A stretch of DNA of 64,000 bases from Salvator merianae (lineage: Eukaryota; Chordata; Lepidosauria; Squamata; Teiidae). This document shows positions 1 to 11,400 of this stretch, in pieces; within the stretch, counting starts at the first letter, position 1; every line of letters starts with the position of its first letter. The DNA lies in assembly GCA_003586115.2 (NCBI GenBank), contig QVOM02000074.1, forward strand, positions 423,160-487,159. Direction: 5' to 3'. The position numbers were made by a program, and so were the translations under genes. The notes under the pieces were generated by a model. The model did not search any database, was not told where the DNA came from, and saw only the letters and a program-made list of their open reading frames with translations.

Positions 1-1398
1 CTAACTCTCCTATCCATCAGCTTCATAGAGTGCCCCCTGATCCTAGCGTTGTGTGATAGACAAAATATTTTTTTCTCTAGCCACATTGTCCATACTGTGC
101 ATATTTTTTATATACTTCACTGCTCTTAAATGCTATGGTTCAAGGCTGAAGAGTTCTTAGGTGTTGCAGCCTAATTTCCTAAGGAAGGTGTTCCAGCCCC
201 TTGATCATTCTGGTTGCCCTTTTCTGCACCATCTTCAATTCCACAATATCCTTTCTGAGGTAAGGTGAGGTGACCAGAATTGTACACAACATTCCAAATA
301 CAATTAACACACCATAGATTTATAAAGAGGCTCAGTGACACTTTTCAACTTGTTTTCTATTTCCTTCCTAATTACTCCTAGCACTGAATTTGCTTTTTTC
401 ACTGCTGCTGCATATTGGGTCAATACCTTTTTTTTTCATCCAGAATTCTTTTTTTTTTCTTTTTTTTAATTAATCAATTTTTAATAATACAGTAAAAAAG
501 ACAAACAATAAAACAAGGAAAACTTAGAATCAATACAAAAACAATTGTGTTATGACAAGAAAACCTTAAATGATGTACACTTAAAAGAGGTGTGCTGCAT
601 GGTTTATTCTGTGATCTTCCTTACTCCCAACTGTCCTATTGGGTCATAGTGATGGGTACTCATGACGAAATGTTTCCTGGATTCATTGAGCTATCAACCA
701 GAACCCCAAGATCTTTTCCTGGTCAGCCACAGAAAGCTTGGCCCCCATCAGTTTATAGTTGTATATAGCTATATTTACAATATCTAGCTGGTTCTTTGCC
801 CTAATGTGGATCACTTTGCACTTGCTAAGATTGAAGTGCATTTTTCACTTCATTGCCCACTCATCCAATGTCAAGAGATCCCTCTGGAGCCCTTTACAAT
901 CACTCTCAGTTTTCACTATCCTGTACCATGTAATGTCATCAGCAAACTTTGCTAACTCACTACTTACCCCATTTCTAGATCATTTATGAATAAATTAAAA
1001 AGCAGGGATCCTAATGCTGAACCTTGCAGGACCCTACTTTTCACCTCTTTCCACTCTGAGAACTAACCGTTTATTCCTGCTCTCTGTTTCCTGTCCTTTA
1101 GCCAGTTACCAATCCAGGACAGGACCTGTTCTCTTAATCTGTGACTGCTGAATTTATTCAGGGCTTTGTCAAAAGGCTTCTGAAAGCCCAGATAGACAAT
1201 GTCACCTGGGTCACCTTTATCCATGTGTTTATTAACACTCTCAAATAATTCTAACAAGTTTATAAGGCATGATTTACCTTTGCAGAAGCTGTGCTGCTTT
1301 CCTTTCAGCAGTGCTTGGTCCTCTACTTGTATAGTAACTTTATCCTTAATTATGGTTTCCATCACTTTACCTAGAATTGATGTTAAGCTTCATTTGAT
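1..1398 (-). mobile_element. CR1 LINE, RT region, 5'-truncated, runs off the left edge
   Basis: The minus strand encodes a decayed CR1 reverse transcriptase. The 1063-1365 frame begins in the RT fingers (MMETIIKDK), continues through the KGKSCLINLLE block and a degraded YLGFQKPFDK palm motif (family form YLDFQKAFDK), and ends with SWIGNWLKDRKQR. Lower coordinates hold the thumb and C-terminal region, including the degraded ADD region near 930-960. The element continues beyond base 1, so its 3' end is not seen. It is interrupted at about 440-677. Stops and frameshifts make it non-coding. The plus-strand CR1 at 34.5-38.9 kb belongs to the same subfamily and was used for the comparison. Confidence 0.85.
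440..677 (-). mobile_element. LINE 3'-tail-like insertion inside the CR1
   Basis: CR1 similarity stops after the sequence matching LTQCAAAVK and resumes at the sequence matching LIDRSM. The intervening block is AT-rich and, read on the minus strand, ends in an A-rich tail. That is what a short 5'-truncated LINE (L1-like) insertion would look like. No convincing target duplication was found and the family is not recognised. Confidence 0.4.
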
Positions 1399-3408
1399 GC
1401 CGAGTTATTAGAAATGGAAGGGAAAGCATTACATTTGGAACAAAGTGAAGATAAAAGGGTTTTTTTCCCCCTGTCTTTCTGCCTTTTGTTCGTAATTCAA
1501 AGCAGGGAATTAAAAGGTTTGAATGAAAATAATTTCCCCATCTGTTATTTCCAACAATGAGTACATAATCAAGTAGGACAAACAAAGTAGGGTGCAATAG
1601 AAACAGAGACCTCTGCTTTGGGGATTGCAGAAAAACAATGGATGAGAAAAGAATAGATGATAGTCCAGGCATCCAGAATTCACAAATGAAACATATCGTA
1701 TGGCAAGAATGGTATGGGGCTTTTGACTGTCAAACTGAAGACTGAAACAAACACCATGTATCAGCTAGAGGTATGATGAGAGATTTGGAAGACTTTCAGT
1801 AGCAAAATTTATTTGCTAAGACACTTCTATAGTCTAACATGAGCATATCTGGGGGATGACAACCTTGTTTGATAAAATTAGAACTAGATGAAATTTCTTT
1901 AGCAAATGATTGGGCTGATTATAACCTCACTATTACATAGCTACAGCAACTTAGTTAATTCTTCAGCAACCATGAGCACAGACAATCTAACAATTGAGCT
2001 TATGAAACCTTAATTGCTAGCTCATGCTTTGAGAGGCAAGGAACTTGAGTCTAGAAATAAATACGAAAGTAACCCTAGCACAACGCAAACAGGGCATCTG
2101 AGCAGAGAGAGATCAGAGAATAATGACCACAAACAAATGTTGAAAGAAGGGACATATAATAAGAAAATGCCCTAGTCTCTAAATTTTCATAGATAACTCT
2201 GGATTTTGGAATTTTATACTAAACATTATCAGACTAGTTTCTAGCATGTCTCAGATGTCATCTAAACTTAGATGACTTAAACCATCAGTCTTAAAGCATT
2301 CTTCCAGCCTCCAGAGACCAGTCCTGTCAGCATTCCTCAAATCAAGAAGCAGATGCAGCTGAATGAGGGGAGTGAAACAGCAAGATGGTCCCAAAGAAGG
2401 TAAGGAATACAAAAGGCTGTATAAGATGTATGGGAAAAGAGACAGAATCTGAGATGGTGAAACTGATTCTCTCCAGATATTACTGCTGCAGTTCAAAACT
2501 TTACATGAAATACTTAAAGAAATAAAAGACAGCCTTGCAAATATTAAAGAATTAAAAATATATTTTGTCAAGACAAAACATGGTGAATGATGGTTTTGAA
2601 TTAAGCTCCAAGAATGCTTCAAATGTTAAAACCATCAGGAAAGAGTGTTAAAAGCATAACTGGAATTTCAAGAAAATTAAGTTAAAAGATCCATGCTTTG
2701 TATCATACACTTTAAGTATACTGAGTCATTTGGTAGTATGCTCTGTTATTTATAAATGTTAGTCTAATGGGGGTTAAATGCCAACAATAGATTACTTTGA
2801 GATCTAGTTCTTTTAGATTGTCACTAAGACCAAATGTCCCATTCATCGTTCTTCATCATTCAGGTCTATATCCCAAACTCTCTTCAATCCCTTAGGCCAT
2901 TCTCTCTCAAAGCAGCTAATCAATCACAAATAATTGACACTAGTCCTCTGGTACAGGAAGGGCTGCATTACCAATAATTTTTCAAAATTAGTTAAAGATC
3001 TTGAAACCTTCCCTTCTCTGTGGACTGAACAGAGATAGTGAAAAATTGAGGTGGCAGTTAGCCAATTGTGAGAAATTCTTTGCAATATGTCTTGAAGTTG
3101 GTCCCTCTTTTGGATATTCCTTTTAGTATCAAAAAATCTTTAAGAAAATAAAAATATTCCTGCCATAAAGTCCCTTCTGAGTTTTAGAAAAAAGTGCAGG
3201 GGGGGGATTAGTGCTGCCAATGAGGGGCAAGGGCATATTAACTGCAGTCTTTTCTCCCAAACCTTAACCATAGCTATGGCTGTTTGCATCTCACTTTTAT
3301 TGTGAAAATCATTGGAGAAGATGTAAATTTGCTGTGGGATGCAATGTTTAGAGCAATTTGAATCAGATCCATTATCCATTATCTGCTTTTGTCCCAAATG
3401 ATGCCAAA
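1399..3408. other. Unassigned AT-rich DNA
   Basis: I recognise no coding domain, RNA gene or repeat family here. The reading frames at 1367-1672, 2251-2622 and 3140-3397 are low-complexity or show no domain. The interval may be old transposon sequence or unique intergenic DNA. Confidence 0.5.
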
Positions 3409-3638
3409 TGTCAGAATCACTACAGGCAGTAGTAGCTCAAGCTTTATTTGATAAAAGATCACAGAGTACAACCACACCTTTTCTGCCTAGTTCTCACAGT
3501 CCATCCAGTTCTCACAACACAATCTTGAGTTCCCAAAACAACTAGCAGTTCTCAGCAGCCACTTATCAGCATACAAGAACCAAAACAGAAAGAAAACTCA
3601 AAGATAAAAGAACAGTACACATGTTCAGAATGCTGACA
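3409..3638 (-). mobile_element. Short LTR, probably Ty1/copia-type 3' LTR
   Basis: On the minus strand this 230-bp block starts TGTCAGCATTCTG and ends GATTCTGACA, a TG...CA unit with inverted TGTCAG/CTGACA ends. A polyadenylation-like AATAAAGC lies near its 3' end. Immediately upstream on the minus strand is a purine tract, GGGAGAGGGGATAG (plus 3639-3652), as expected for second-strand priming next to a 3' LTR. The short length suits copia elements, but assignment to the copia clade is an inference. No 5' LTR partner was found in the window. Confidence 0.6.
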
Positions 3639-3652
3639 CTATCCCCTCTCCC
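3639..3652 (-). other. Polypurine tract next to the 3' LTR
   Basis: Minus-strand GGGAGAGGGGATAG abuts the TGTCAG start of the LTR. Sequence at 3653-3862 would be the end of pol. A short frame there, containing DKLGLL on the minus strand, could be a decayed copia RNase H C-terminus, but the match is too weak to assert. Confidence 0.55.
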
Positions 3653-3862
3653 AAGAGAGTCCTCCCCCTCCAACAGAAATTGCATTCAATGTACAGAGAA
3701 GACCAAGCTTGTCAAGGTATCTGGAGTGAAATATAGAAAGAAGGTGTTTGGCTTCATATCTTCAGTATTTACTGGGAGCACTCAGAAGCAGAGTAGCCCA
3801 ACCAATGTACCAAATATAAAATTTGCCGCTGGAAATATCTGAATTCAGGATGTCAGAGATTT

Positions 3863-4388
3863 CATAGAATCATAGAATCATAGAGTTGGAAGGGACCTCC
3901 AGGGTCATCGAGTCCAACCCCCTGCTCAATGCAGGATTCACTAAAGCATCCCAGACAGATATCTGTCCAGCCTTTCCTTGAAGATCTCCAGTGAAGGAGA
4001 GCCCACCACCTCCTGTGGCAACCTGTTCCAGTGACTGATTGCCCTTACGGTCAGAAAGTTTTTCCTAATATCTAGCCTGTATCTACTCCCTTGAATTTTC
4101 ATCCCATTGTTTCTAGTCCTTCCTTCTTGCGCAACTGAGAATAGGGCCAATCCTTCTGCACTGTGACAGCCCTTCAGATACTTGAAAACAGCTATCATGT
4201 CTCCTCTCAGTCTTCTTTTCTGCAGGCTAAACATTCCTAGGTCCTCTAACCGTTCCTCGTAGGACATGGTTTGCAGACCACTCACCATTTTGGTCGCCCT
4301 TCTCTGAACTTGTTCCAGTTTGTCAATGTCTTTTTTAAACTGGGGTGCCCAGAACTGGACACAATACTCCAGATGAGGTCTGACCAAG
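3863..4388 (-). mobile_element. CR1 3' fragment (5'-truncated)
   Basis: The block starts on the plus strand with the CR1 terminal repeat (TCATAGAATCATAGAATCA, complement of the canonical ATTCTATGATTCTATGA end). It then carries the conserved 3' UTR and the C-terminus of ORF2. Homology stops at about 4388 within the HLEYC region, so the copy is severely 5'-truncated, as is usual for CR1. Near-identical copies occur at 51.2-52.4, 56.75-58.05 and 58.05-60.7 kb, indicating one young subfamily. It is inserted just upstream (minus sense) of the LTR at 3409-3638. Confidence 0.92.
3941..4388 (-). pseudogene. CR1 ORF2 C-terminal fragment
   Basis: This is an open frame for the last ~150 residues of CR1 ORF2 polyprotein, downstream of the RT catalytic palm. 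Visible blocks in order are VRPHLEYCVQFWAPQFKKD, KLEQVQRRATKM, SYEERL, LGMFSLQKRRLRGDMI, SRYRLDIRKNF and HWNRLPQEVV, ending YLSGML. The frame is uninterrupted but has no RT active site or start of its own, so it is a truncated copy. Residues upstream of the truncation point come from flanking DNA. Confidence 0.88.
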
Positions 4389-5508
4389 ATATTCATATTC
4401 AAAATATTCATATTCACCCACCACAATAGGAAGAGGCTCTGACTTACAGAAAGGGGAAGCAAGAGGCTCCTTGCACAGAAGATTCTGGCTTAGGCAATTT
4501 TAAATAGAAAGTAACAGGGTTGATATGAGTGATCACTTTAAAAGCACCTGTGTAACAGTAGACGTTTTTTGGAAGGGTGAGGTAATTGCCATTGACATCT
4601 GGGCTGCGGTCCAACATTGTAAATTTAATCTGTATCGGAAGAGTACAGAAGAATTCATCTTCTGATCGTTCCCACAGTTACAGTTTAACACGGATTCAAT
4701 TCGTACTTGCTCATTCTCACACTGATGTTTCCCGTGCTTGGCACGGAGGAACAGTACCTTTTCTGCCTGCACCCCTTGTCAAATTCTCCTCCCTGTGCAG
4801 TCAGGGATTGGCTGCAGTCCCAACGTTCAAATCTTGATGTCACAGGGGCGGGAAAGTCAAGCTCCACTCTCCGTATGTCCCCACTGCTGCCTCAGAACAT
4901 GGATTCACTTGGCAGCGTTACTAGTCATTCGCCATTTGCTCCTTCTCCCCACTACAGCCTGTATCTACACAAGCAGAACTTTAAAACTATGTGTACCACA
5001 CAATTAAGCTTTTTAAAGGGCTGATGGCGATTTCTGCTCACTTACAAGTGCACTTTTGCGCAATTGTGCAATTCAAAAGTAGCGCAAAAGCAGGGAGAAG
5101 TCCGTGAGGAAGGGGAAACATGGGGAGGGAATGTGGGGGGACTCTATTATCTTGATAGTGCAGTTCATCATCAGCAAGTGGACTCTGCCTCATCTCCCCG
5201 AGACATCTGCAGCGGCATGTGTTCCCATTGTGTAGCTGTGTGCTGCTGACGGCAAAACTCATCTTGAGTGGGTTCTTTGTTGGGGCAAGAGGACTGCAAC
5301 CCCAAACAGGCGCAGTTTACTTTTTGGTTTAAAGAGCAGATGGGAGTGGAGGAAGCCTTTAATTTCTTCCTGGCAGTGTTGAATGGGGGATAAAGAAAGA
5401 GAAAGGACCGCAGCTTAGCGAAGTAAAAAGGAGGACGGTTTCTTTTCCCCTAGCAGCAATGGAAGGGGGGATAATGGAGGCAGAGAAAACTACTGTGCTT
5501 CCTGCCCA
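4389..5508. other. Unassigned region with a short hairpin at 5053-5090
   Basis: There is no recognised gene. A 9-bp perfect inverted repeat, CTTTTGCGC (5053-5061) and GCGCAAAAG (5082-5090), encloses a 20-nt loop. The base composition and the adjoining dispersed repeat suggest non-autonomous DNA-transposon sequence. Terminal repeats could not be defined. Confidence 0.4.
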
Positions 5509-5807
5509 CCCACAAAGTCTGTCATTGGACGGCACAAAATGGGGATCCCTCCCTCTTCACACCCCCAGAAACTACGGTCCCTCCCAAATAGTCTCCTTCC
5601 CCATTCCCACATCGCAAAGTAAAGCGGGCTAGCGATCTGGAACGGCTTGAGAACTCATTAAATCTGAATACAAAGTAATCCAGATTTTGCCAATTTAGTC
5701 CAGAAAAACTATGGAACGGCAAGATCATGTCGGGCCAGCGGGAACTGAAGACGCCTATAAACTGATTAAATGCTGTGTCGGAACGCAGCTCTGCAGAGGT
5801 AAACCAT
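5509..5807 (-). repeat. Dispersed repeat, copy 1 (partner at 33,032-33,310)
   Basis: The minus strand of this block and the plus strand at 33,032-33,310 align over most of their length. Shared landmarks in order are GCATTTAATCAGTTTA, TCTTCAGTTCCCGCTGGCCC, ACATGATCTTGCC, TAGTTTTTCTGGACT, TTCTCAAGCC, GACTATTTGGGAGGGACC and CCGTCCAATGACAGACTTTG. Past this, similarity becomes patchy. I do not recognise the family; a non-autonomous DNA transposon is plausible. The 96-codon minus frame here is a by-product, since the other copy does not keep it. Confidence 0.7.
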
Positions 5808-5818
5808 TTCACCTACAT

Positions 5819-6540
5819 TTATATAGCTGCAGCCTTATGGGCATCTTTGACTAGCTCAAGAACTGCCTGCAACTCAAGCCACAGGAATTTGCCAGAGTTT
5901 GCCCAGTCTAAAACTGAGGAAGGATTCTGAAGACCTGGAACTAGAGGGGGTATAACATTGCAATGTATGCCATAAACAGCTTTAAAAGGAGAAACTGGTA
6001 AAGATGAATGAACAGAGTTATTATAAGCAAATTCAGCTGAAGGCAAATACAAAGAACAGTAATTCTTCTGAAAGTTAATAAAGCAATATAGAGTTTGGTT
6101 TACACATTTGGTTCGTCCATCAGTTTGAAGTTGATAAATAGAGGAGAAAGCTAAGTCAATGTTTAGTAAGGAGCTAAATGCCTTTCAGAATTTTGCTGTC
6201 ATCTGAGCCACTCTGTCAGAGATGATGCATTTGGGCATTCCATGTTAATTTGAATACATGTTCTAGGAACAATTTAGCAAGTAAAGAGGCTGATAGGACT
6301 TCTTATAACAGCATGAAATGGGCCATTTTGGCGAAATGATTCATGATAGTTCAAACAAATCTCCACTGAGATTTGTTCGCAGAGGTAGGCAGGGACCAGC
6401 AGGGGTTGCATAAGTCTCTTAGGAAGTGTTGCAGGGAGAATAAGAAAGGACATAATGTTCCATGTTTTTGAGCATATCTGATCACCAATATTATCATTTG
6501 AGAGAAAGAAAAGTCTTAAGAAAAACAAACTACCATGCTA
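5819..6540 (-). pseudogene. Ty3/gypsy integrase fragment
   Basis: Minus-strand frames give, in order, MNHFAKMAHF (family VDRFSKMAHF, start of the DDE core), AKLFLEHVFKL, then after frameshifts the sequence corresponding to the YHPQTDGQTE/VNQ region. The 5819-6052 frame follows with YLPSAEFAYNNSVHSS and SPFKAVYG, the conserved gypsy integrase C-terminal core. Several stops separate the blocks, so no functional product is possible. The L2 inserted at 6,541 separates it from RNase H. Confidence 0.82.
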
Positions 6541-7470
6541 TAGGAGTATTTATTTATTTATTTATTTGCATTTTTATCCCGTCAATACCCGAAGGTTTCA
6601 GGGCAAGTTACAACAATTAAAAAGAAAAAAAAAAAAACGCCGAACAGAACAGAACAGATGGTAAAAGGCACACAATAAAGCAGTAGCCTGACGTAGGGAG
6701 GAAAAGCTGTACATTTAGCCAAAGCAAGGGTAAACAGGTGTGTCTTTACTGCTCTCCTAAAGATGTGAAGTGAAGAAGCTTGACGCATCTCAGGGGGAAG
6801 AGTGTTCCACAGTGTGGGGGCCACCACTGAAAAGGCCCTATTCCAGGTGCCCACCCCATTAGCTATTGAAGGCAGTGGTACAACCAGGAGGGTCTCATCT
6901 ACACATCTTAAGGCATGGGCAGGTTGATATGGGAGAAGACATTCCTTAGGTATTTGGGGCCCAAGTCATTTACAGCCTTGTAGGTTAAGCTTAACACCTT
7001 GAATTGGGCTAGGTAGTGAATTGGCAGCCAGTGCAGCCCTTTTAAGACCGCCATGATACGCATCCGGCCAGCTATTCCAGTCAGCAGTCTTGCTGCTGCA
7101 TTCTGCACTAGTTGTAGCTTCTGAACCGTCTTCAAGGGCAGCACAAAGCATGTTACAGTAATCCAGTCTGGAAGTTACCAAAGCATGGATTACTGTGTCC
7201 AGATCATCTCTGTCCAGAAGGGGTTGTAGTTGGTGAACCAGCCGTAGCTGGAGGTATGCATTCTTGGCTACTGGCTCCACCTGAATTTCAGGTGTAAGCG
7301 TAGGGTCCAACAGTACACCCAGATTCTGCACCTGTCATTTCCAGGGGAAAGCAACTCCATCAAGGGCCAGGTGCCTTCCAACTTCATGGACCCAAGACCC
7401 TGTGCCACAAAATACCTCCATTTTCTCTGGATCCAGCCCATTACTGAATCCAGGTACCTTGTCCAGCACT

Positions 7471-8511
7471 TCAACCTGATTCAGATGGCACAGATGTGTA
7501 GAGCTGGGTGTCATCTGCATATTGATGACATCTCACTCCAAATCTCCTGATGATCTCCCCCAGTGGCTTCATAAAGATATTGAAAAGCATACAAGATTGG
7601 ATTGACCCCTGAGGAACCCCACACCTGAGTTCACAGGATGATGAACAGGAATCTCTCACAACTACCTTCCGGAATTGGCCTTGGAAACAGGAGCAGAACC
7701 ACTGTAATACAATGCCTCCAACTCCTAAACTCCCTAGTCTCTCCAAAAGTATATCATGATCAGTGGTGTCAAAAGCCTCTGAGAGATCCAGGAGAACCAA
7801 TAGGGATGCATTCCCCTTGTCTTTCTCCCAGAGAAGGTCATCAGGTAGGGCAACCAAGGTGGTTTCTGTGCCATAACCCGACCTGAAACCAGACTGAAAT
7901 AGTTTTAGATAATCAGCTTCTTCCAAGCATGCTTGTAGTTGAACAGCTATGGCACTCTCTAATACCTTGCTCAAAAATGGTATGATGGCCACTGGGCGAT
8001 AGTTGTTTAAATCATCTGGATCCAGGGAGGACTTCTCGAGGAGGTGCTGTACCACCACCTCTTGAAGAGCCAGTAGGACCACCCCATCTCTTAAGGAGGC
8101 ATTTACTACTCCTTGGACCCACCCGGACATATTCCCCTTGCTAGCTTTAATCAACCAAGAAGGGCAAGGATCTAGAGGGCATGTAGTAGGTCGAACCCTA
8201 GGAAGCAGCTTGTCCACATCCTCAGGCTGCAGTAATTGAAACTGATCTAAAGTAACTGGACTGGACAGTCCTCTGGACACTTTCTCTTGATTATTCTCAA
8301 CTGTGGTATCCAATCCCCCACAGATCTGAGTGACTTTGCCCTCAAAGTGCCTTGCAAATTCATCACAGGAGGTATTACAAGGCAATTGCCCTTGTTTTCT
8401 TGGGCATGATTTTATAAGGCCATTTACTACTTGGACGAGGTCTGCTGGATGGCTACTTGAGGATGCAATGGTGGCAGAGAAATAAGATCTTTTCGCTGCC
8501 ATCACCGCCAC
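7471..8511 (-). pseudogene. L2 reverse transcriptase, N-terminal half (346 codons)
   Basis: This is the longest open L2 frame in copy 1. It holds the linker after the endonuclease (residues ~1-160), then RT motifs NYRPVAIIPFLSKVLE (~170-185), LLVLLDLSEAFD (~237-248, first catalytic Asp retained), CGVPQGS (~297-303) and YADD (331-334). After residue 346 the frame breaks; RT continues in other frames to about 6,900 (LVTSRLDYCN and LQLVQNAAARLLTG blocks). The protein would copy L2 RNA by target-primed reverse transcription. Here it is broken. Confidence 0.88.
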
Positions 8512-9515
8512 ATGATAGTCACAATAATGTATTCTAGCCTGTGTTCAATCAGATTCACGGCAGGATTTACACCACCTGCGCTCTAGCCATCAACCTTCCT
8601 GTTTCATTGCCCGTAACTCTGCGAAATACCAGGGTGCATTATGGGCTCTACAGGTATGTCAAGGGCACTTGGGAGCGATCATGTAGATGGCCCTGTTCAT
8701 GTCCTGATTCCAGAGAGAGATCAGAGCCTTCCATGCCAACTGGAAAATCCCCCCAAGCATTCAGGAATCACTCAAATTCCATAACTCTTGAGGCCTGGAT
8801 CATCTCAATGGATCCCCCACTCCTGCAGAGCAGAGCTGTCACTGTAAGTCCAAATTTTACCAGGGAATGATCCGTGCACGATAATGGATAATCAGCCCTC
8901 CTATCAACACATTCTCATCAATTGGCTCTGTGGCAAAGACCAGATTGAGGATATGGCCTGCTGTGTGAGTTGGGCCAGTTTAAAACTGAGACAGCCCCAT
9001 AGATGTCATGGAGGCCAGGAAGAACTGAGCTGGTTCACAGAGGATAGTCTCTGCATGGATGGTAAAATCTCCCAACACCACTGTGGCAGGGGCCTCCAGT
9101 ACCACATCAGAATCGCCTCAACCAGCTCAGATAGGGAGGCTGCTAGGCAGCAGGGTGGGCAGCAAACCAGCAACATCCCTATTCTGTTTCTCTGGCACGG
9201 TAACAAGAACAGCCCCTCAAACCTAGTCATAAAATGAATTGGTTGTCTGGTAAGAGAGATGGAAGTCCTATGGACTACAGCAACACCCCCGCCCCTCCCT
9301 ACTGGTCTGGAACAGTGCTGCACCGAGTAGCCTGGGGGACAAAGCTGGGTAAGACTAGGCCCACCCAGTTCATCTATCCAGGTCTCCATAATGCATGCCA
9401 GATCAGCCCCTTCATCCAGAATTAAGTCATGGATGAGTGATGTTTTATTCTGGACTGATCTGGCATTCGAAAGCAGCACCGCCAGGGTGGTGGGCCGGTT
9501 GGCAGGCATCCCCAA
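8512..9515 (-). pseudogene. L2 AP-type endonuclease remnant
   Basis: The minus frame at 9,006-9,515 carries the L2 endonuclease: LLSNARSVQNKTSLIHDLI, ADLACIMETWID, PPGYSVQHCSRP and RGGGVAVVHR, then a frameshift before the GDFNIH metal-binding block. Remaining endonuclease sequence to about 8,690 is frameshifted and contains stops. In the family this domain nicks target DNA for priming. The better preserved version is at 17,638-18,381. Confidence 0.82.
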
Positions 9516-10219
9516 ATTCTGCTGGTTGGAAGGCAGAACAGAAGGAGCGATAGCTTTAATACATCTAACACTCCTCTTAATCTGTCACTTCTGCCTCCCA
9601 GTGCCATATCTCCCCCTGCCCATCACCACAGGGATGGTAGCCTCCGTGACAGTTCTCCCCCTCCACTCCTGCCTTGAAACAAAATAAAAAATAGTACAAT
9701 GAATAAGCTAAACAGTAATAAGCAACAGGTAAATTACAAGGTACAGGTTTGGTTTTTTTTAAAAAAAAAACCTCCGATAAAAAAGAAAAAGAAATAGAAG
9801 AAAAAGAAAAAGAAAAAGAAAAAGAAAACCAAGGGACTTGGTCAGAGTGGCCCTCGGGGAGGCCCGCCACCACAGGCAGCCCTTATATAAGTTCACAGCA
9901 GGTGGAATAACAGGCCAGGTGTTGGCTGAGGGCTGCCTTGCAAGTCTTATAGTTATCAAGAAATACCAACTCCCACAGCTAGCAGATTCCACAGGAGCAG
10001 CCACCTCTCCTGTCCAGGAGTCCAGCAGGCCAGAGAAGGTATAAGGAATATTGTTGACATAAGGAACTTGATGGAATAGTCCCTTACAGAGCAGATGGCG
10101 TGGACCTGCGTCCCCTCTGTCTTCCTCCTGCATGCAGAGTAGATGGCCACCTCCTCTTAGTTGTGGTATAGATATAGTACTTTTGACAGCCAAGGGAATG
10201 TATACTTTGCCTGCCATAG

Positions 10220-11130
10220 TCAGGAGGACTATGTTTTTATTTGTTTCTTTTTATGTATAAAGTTGATATGATCTTTGGACTAATCAATAAATTTAAATAT
10301 TACTGATTTTGGATGTATTGGCAAGATACCAAGCATCTGATACTAGGTAGCAGCAGATTTTGTCCAGAGCAGCAGCCAGACTAAGCTGTTTTGGGGTGAG
10401 AATTGTAGATTCTTCTTTAAAACTAGAGGTGTGATATTGTGGCTTGCAAGAGAGTACATCAGCCAAAACAGCCAAACAACTTTGATGTTTTTGATTGTAA
10501 AGTCAGAACGTGTAAAGAATTTGATTCAATGCCAATTGGTGGGGGGAAAGCTTATATGGAGTTTGCAGGGCTTGTAAGTTTTTATGATCTGTCCAAACCT
10601 CAAGCGATATTTCTTCCAAGAAGATAAACAATATTTGGCTGCTAGAAAATCATGGTCCCAGATCAGATAATTACATTCTGCAGGCATCAATTACCGTGAT
10701 ACAAAAGCATAGGGGTGTAGTTCCCTAGTGTCAGGTCTACTTGCAGAAGCACTCACCCACACACACATGGCTACATCACTGGTGTCACACTGAACCACAA
10801 AGGATTGAGTGGAGTCAGGGTGCTTGAGAATAGTATCATGGGTGAATAATAGTTTGAGATTTTCAAAAGAAGCCTGGCAATGAGATGTCCAGACAAATTA
10901 TGAAAAGTGAATATATTTGTGCTTGCATGTTTTGGAGTTTTGCCACCTCTAAGCAATTGAATGAGCAGAGAAGCTAAACTGGCAAAGTTGGGGATGTATT
11001 TATGGTAGAAGTTTGCAAAGCCTAGGAAGCTCTGATACTGGCAGCAGGTGTGTGTTCTGATAGACTTATTGACCCTAGCAAGGAACCAGTGGTTTACAGC
11101 AAAGTACAAAATCTATATGTGAGTAAATTT
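10220..11130 (-). pseudogene. Ty3/gypsy RT-RNase H fragment
   Basis: The minus-strand frame at 10,771-11,109 contains QSFLGFANFYHKYIPNFASL, a hallmark of the gypsy RT thumb. It is followed by LIQLLRGGKTP and the LNPLWFSVTP block matching the RNase H start. At 10,293-10,475 the RNase H tail is recognisable as ADVLSCKPQY (family ADALSRKPQY). Stops and frame changes are frequent. The upstream RT active site is not visible. Confidence 0.8.
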
Positions 11131-11400
11131 ATATGTGAATTAAGTCTCTTAGGGAAAAAAGCAATATTCCCTAAATTGTGGCTATTAAGAGGGTGCACGC
11201 ATGAGGGTAGGAACTAACCATTTCCACAAAATTTCCTAAAGTAACTTTGAATCATAGTTCATTTTATCCAGGTTTAATGTATAAACTTCAGGGAACATAT
11301 CTGAACTTAAGGACCATGGGGTGATCGAAACTTCCCATATATTCAACTTCCTCGTGAGTACTGGACACAGCAAGTGCATACAGAATGCTGAGGGAGACTT
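11131..11400. other. No recognised feature
   Basis: This short stretch lies between the gypsy RT remnant and the L1-like ORF1 remnant. Nothing in it is recognisable. Confidence 0.4.

Larger units (their letters stand above)
6541..10180 (-). mobile_element. Near-complete L2 LINE (copy 1)
   Basis: The 3' end lies at 6541 with a TTTA repeat and the L2-type 3' UTR, followed on the minus strand by RT and endonuclease regions. A pyrimidine-rich leader (9,780-9,840) and a 5' UTR reach about 10,140-10,180. The 5' leader is alignable with the L2 copies at 18.87-18.99 and 14.88-15.6 kb. A TATA-like TTATATAAG lies in the leader (minus strand, around 9,881-9,891). It is inserted in gypsy pol. Endpoints are approximate and no target duplication was found. 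Confidence 0.85.
5819..11130 (-). mobile_element. Ty3/gypsy LTR retrotransposon pol remnant, split by an L2
   Basis: Two minus-strand blocks form one degenerate gypsy pol: RT/RNase H at about 10,220-11,130 and integrase at 5,819-6,540. They are separated by an L2 at about 6,541-10,180. Domain order RT, RNase H, integrase is that of Ty3/gypsy. Multiple stops and frameshifts occur in both blocks. No LTR was identified at either end. Another gypsy remnant with a chromodomain lies on the plus strand at 38.9-39.5 kb. Confidence 0.82.
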
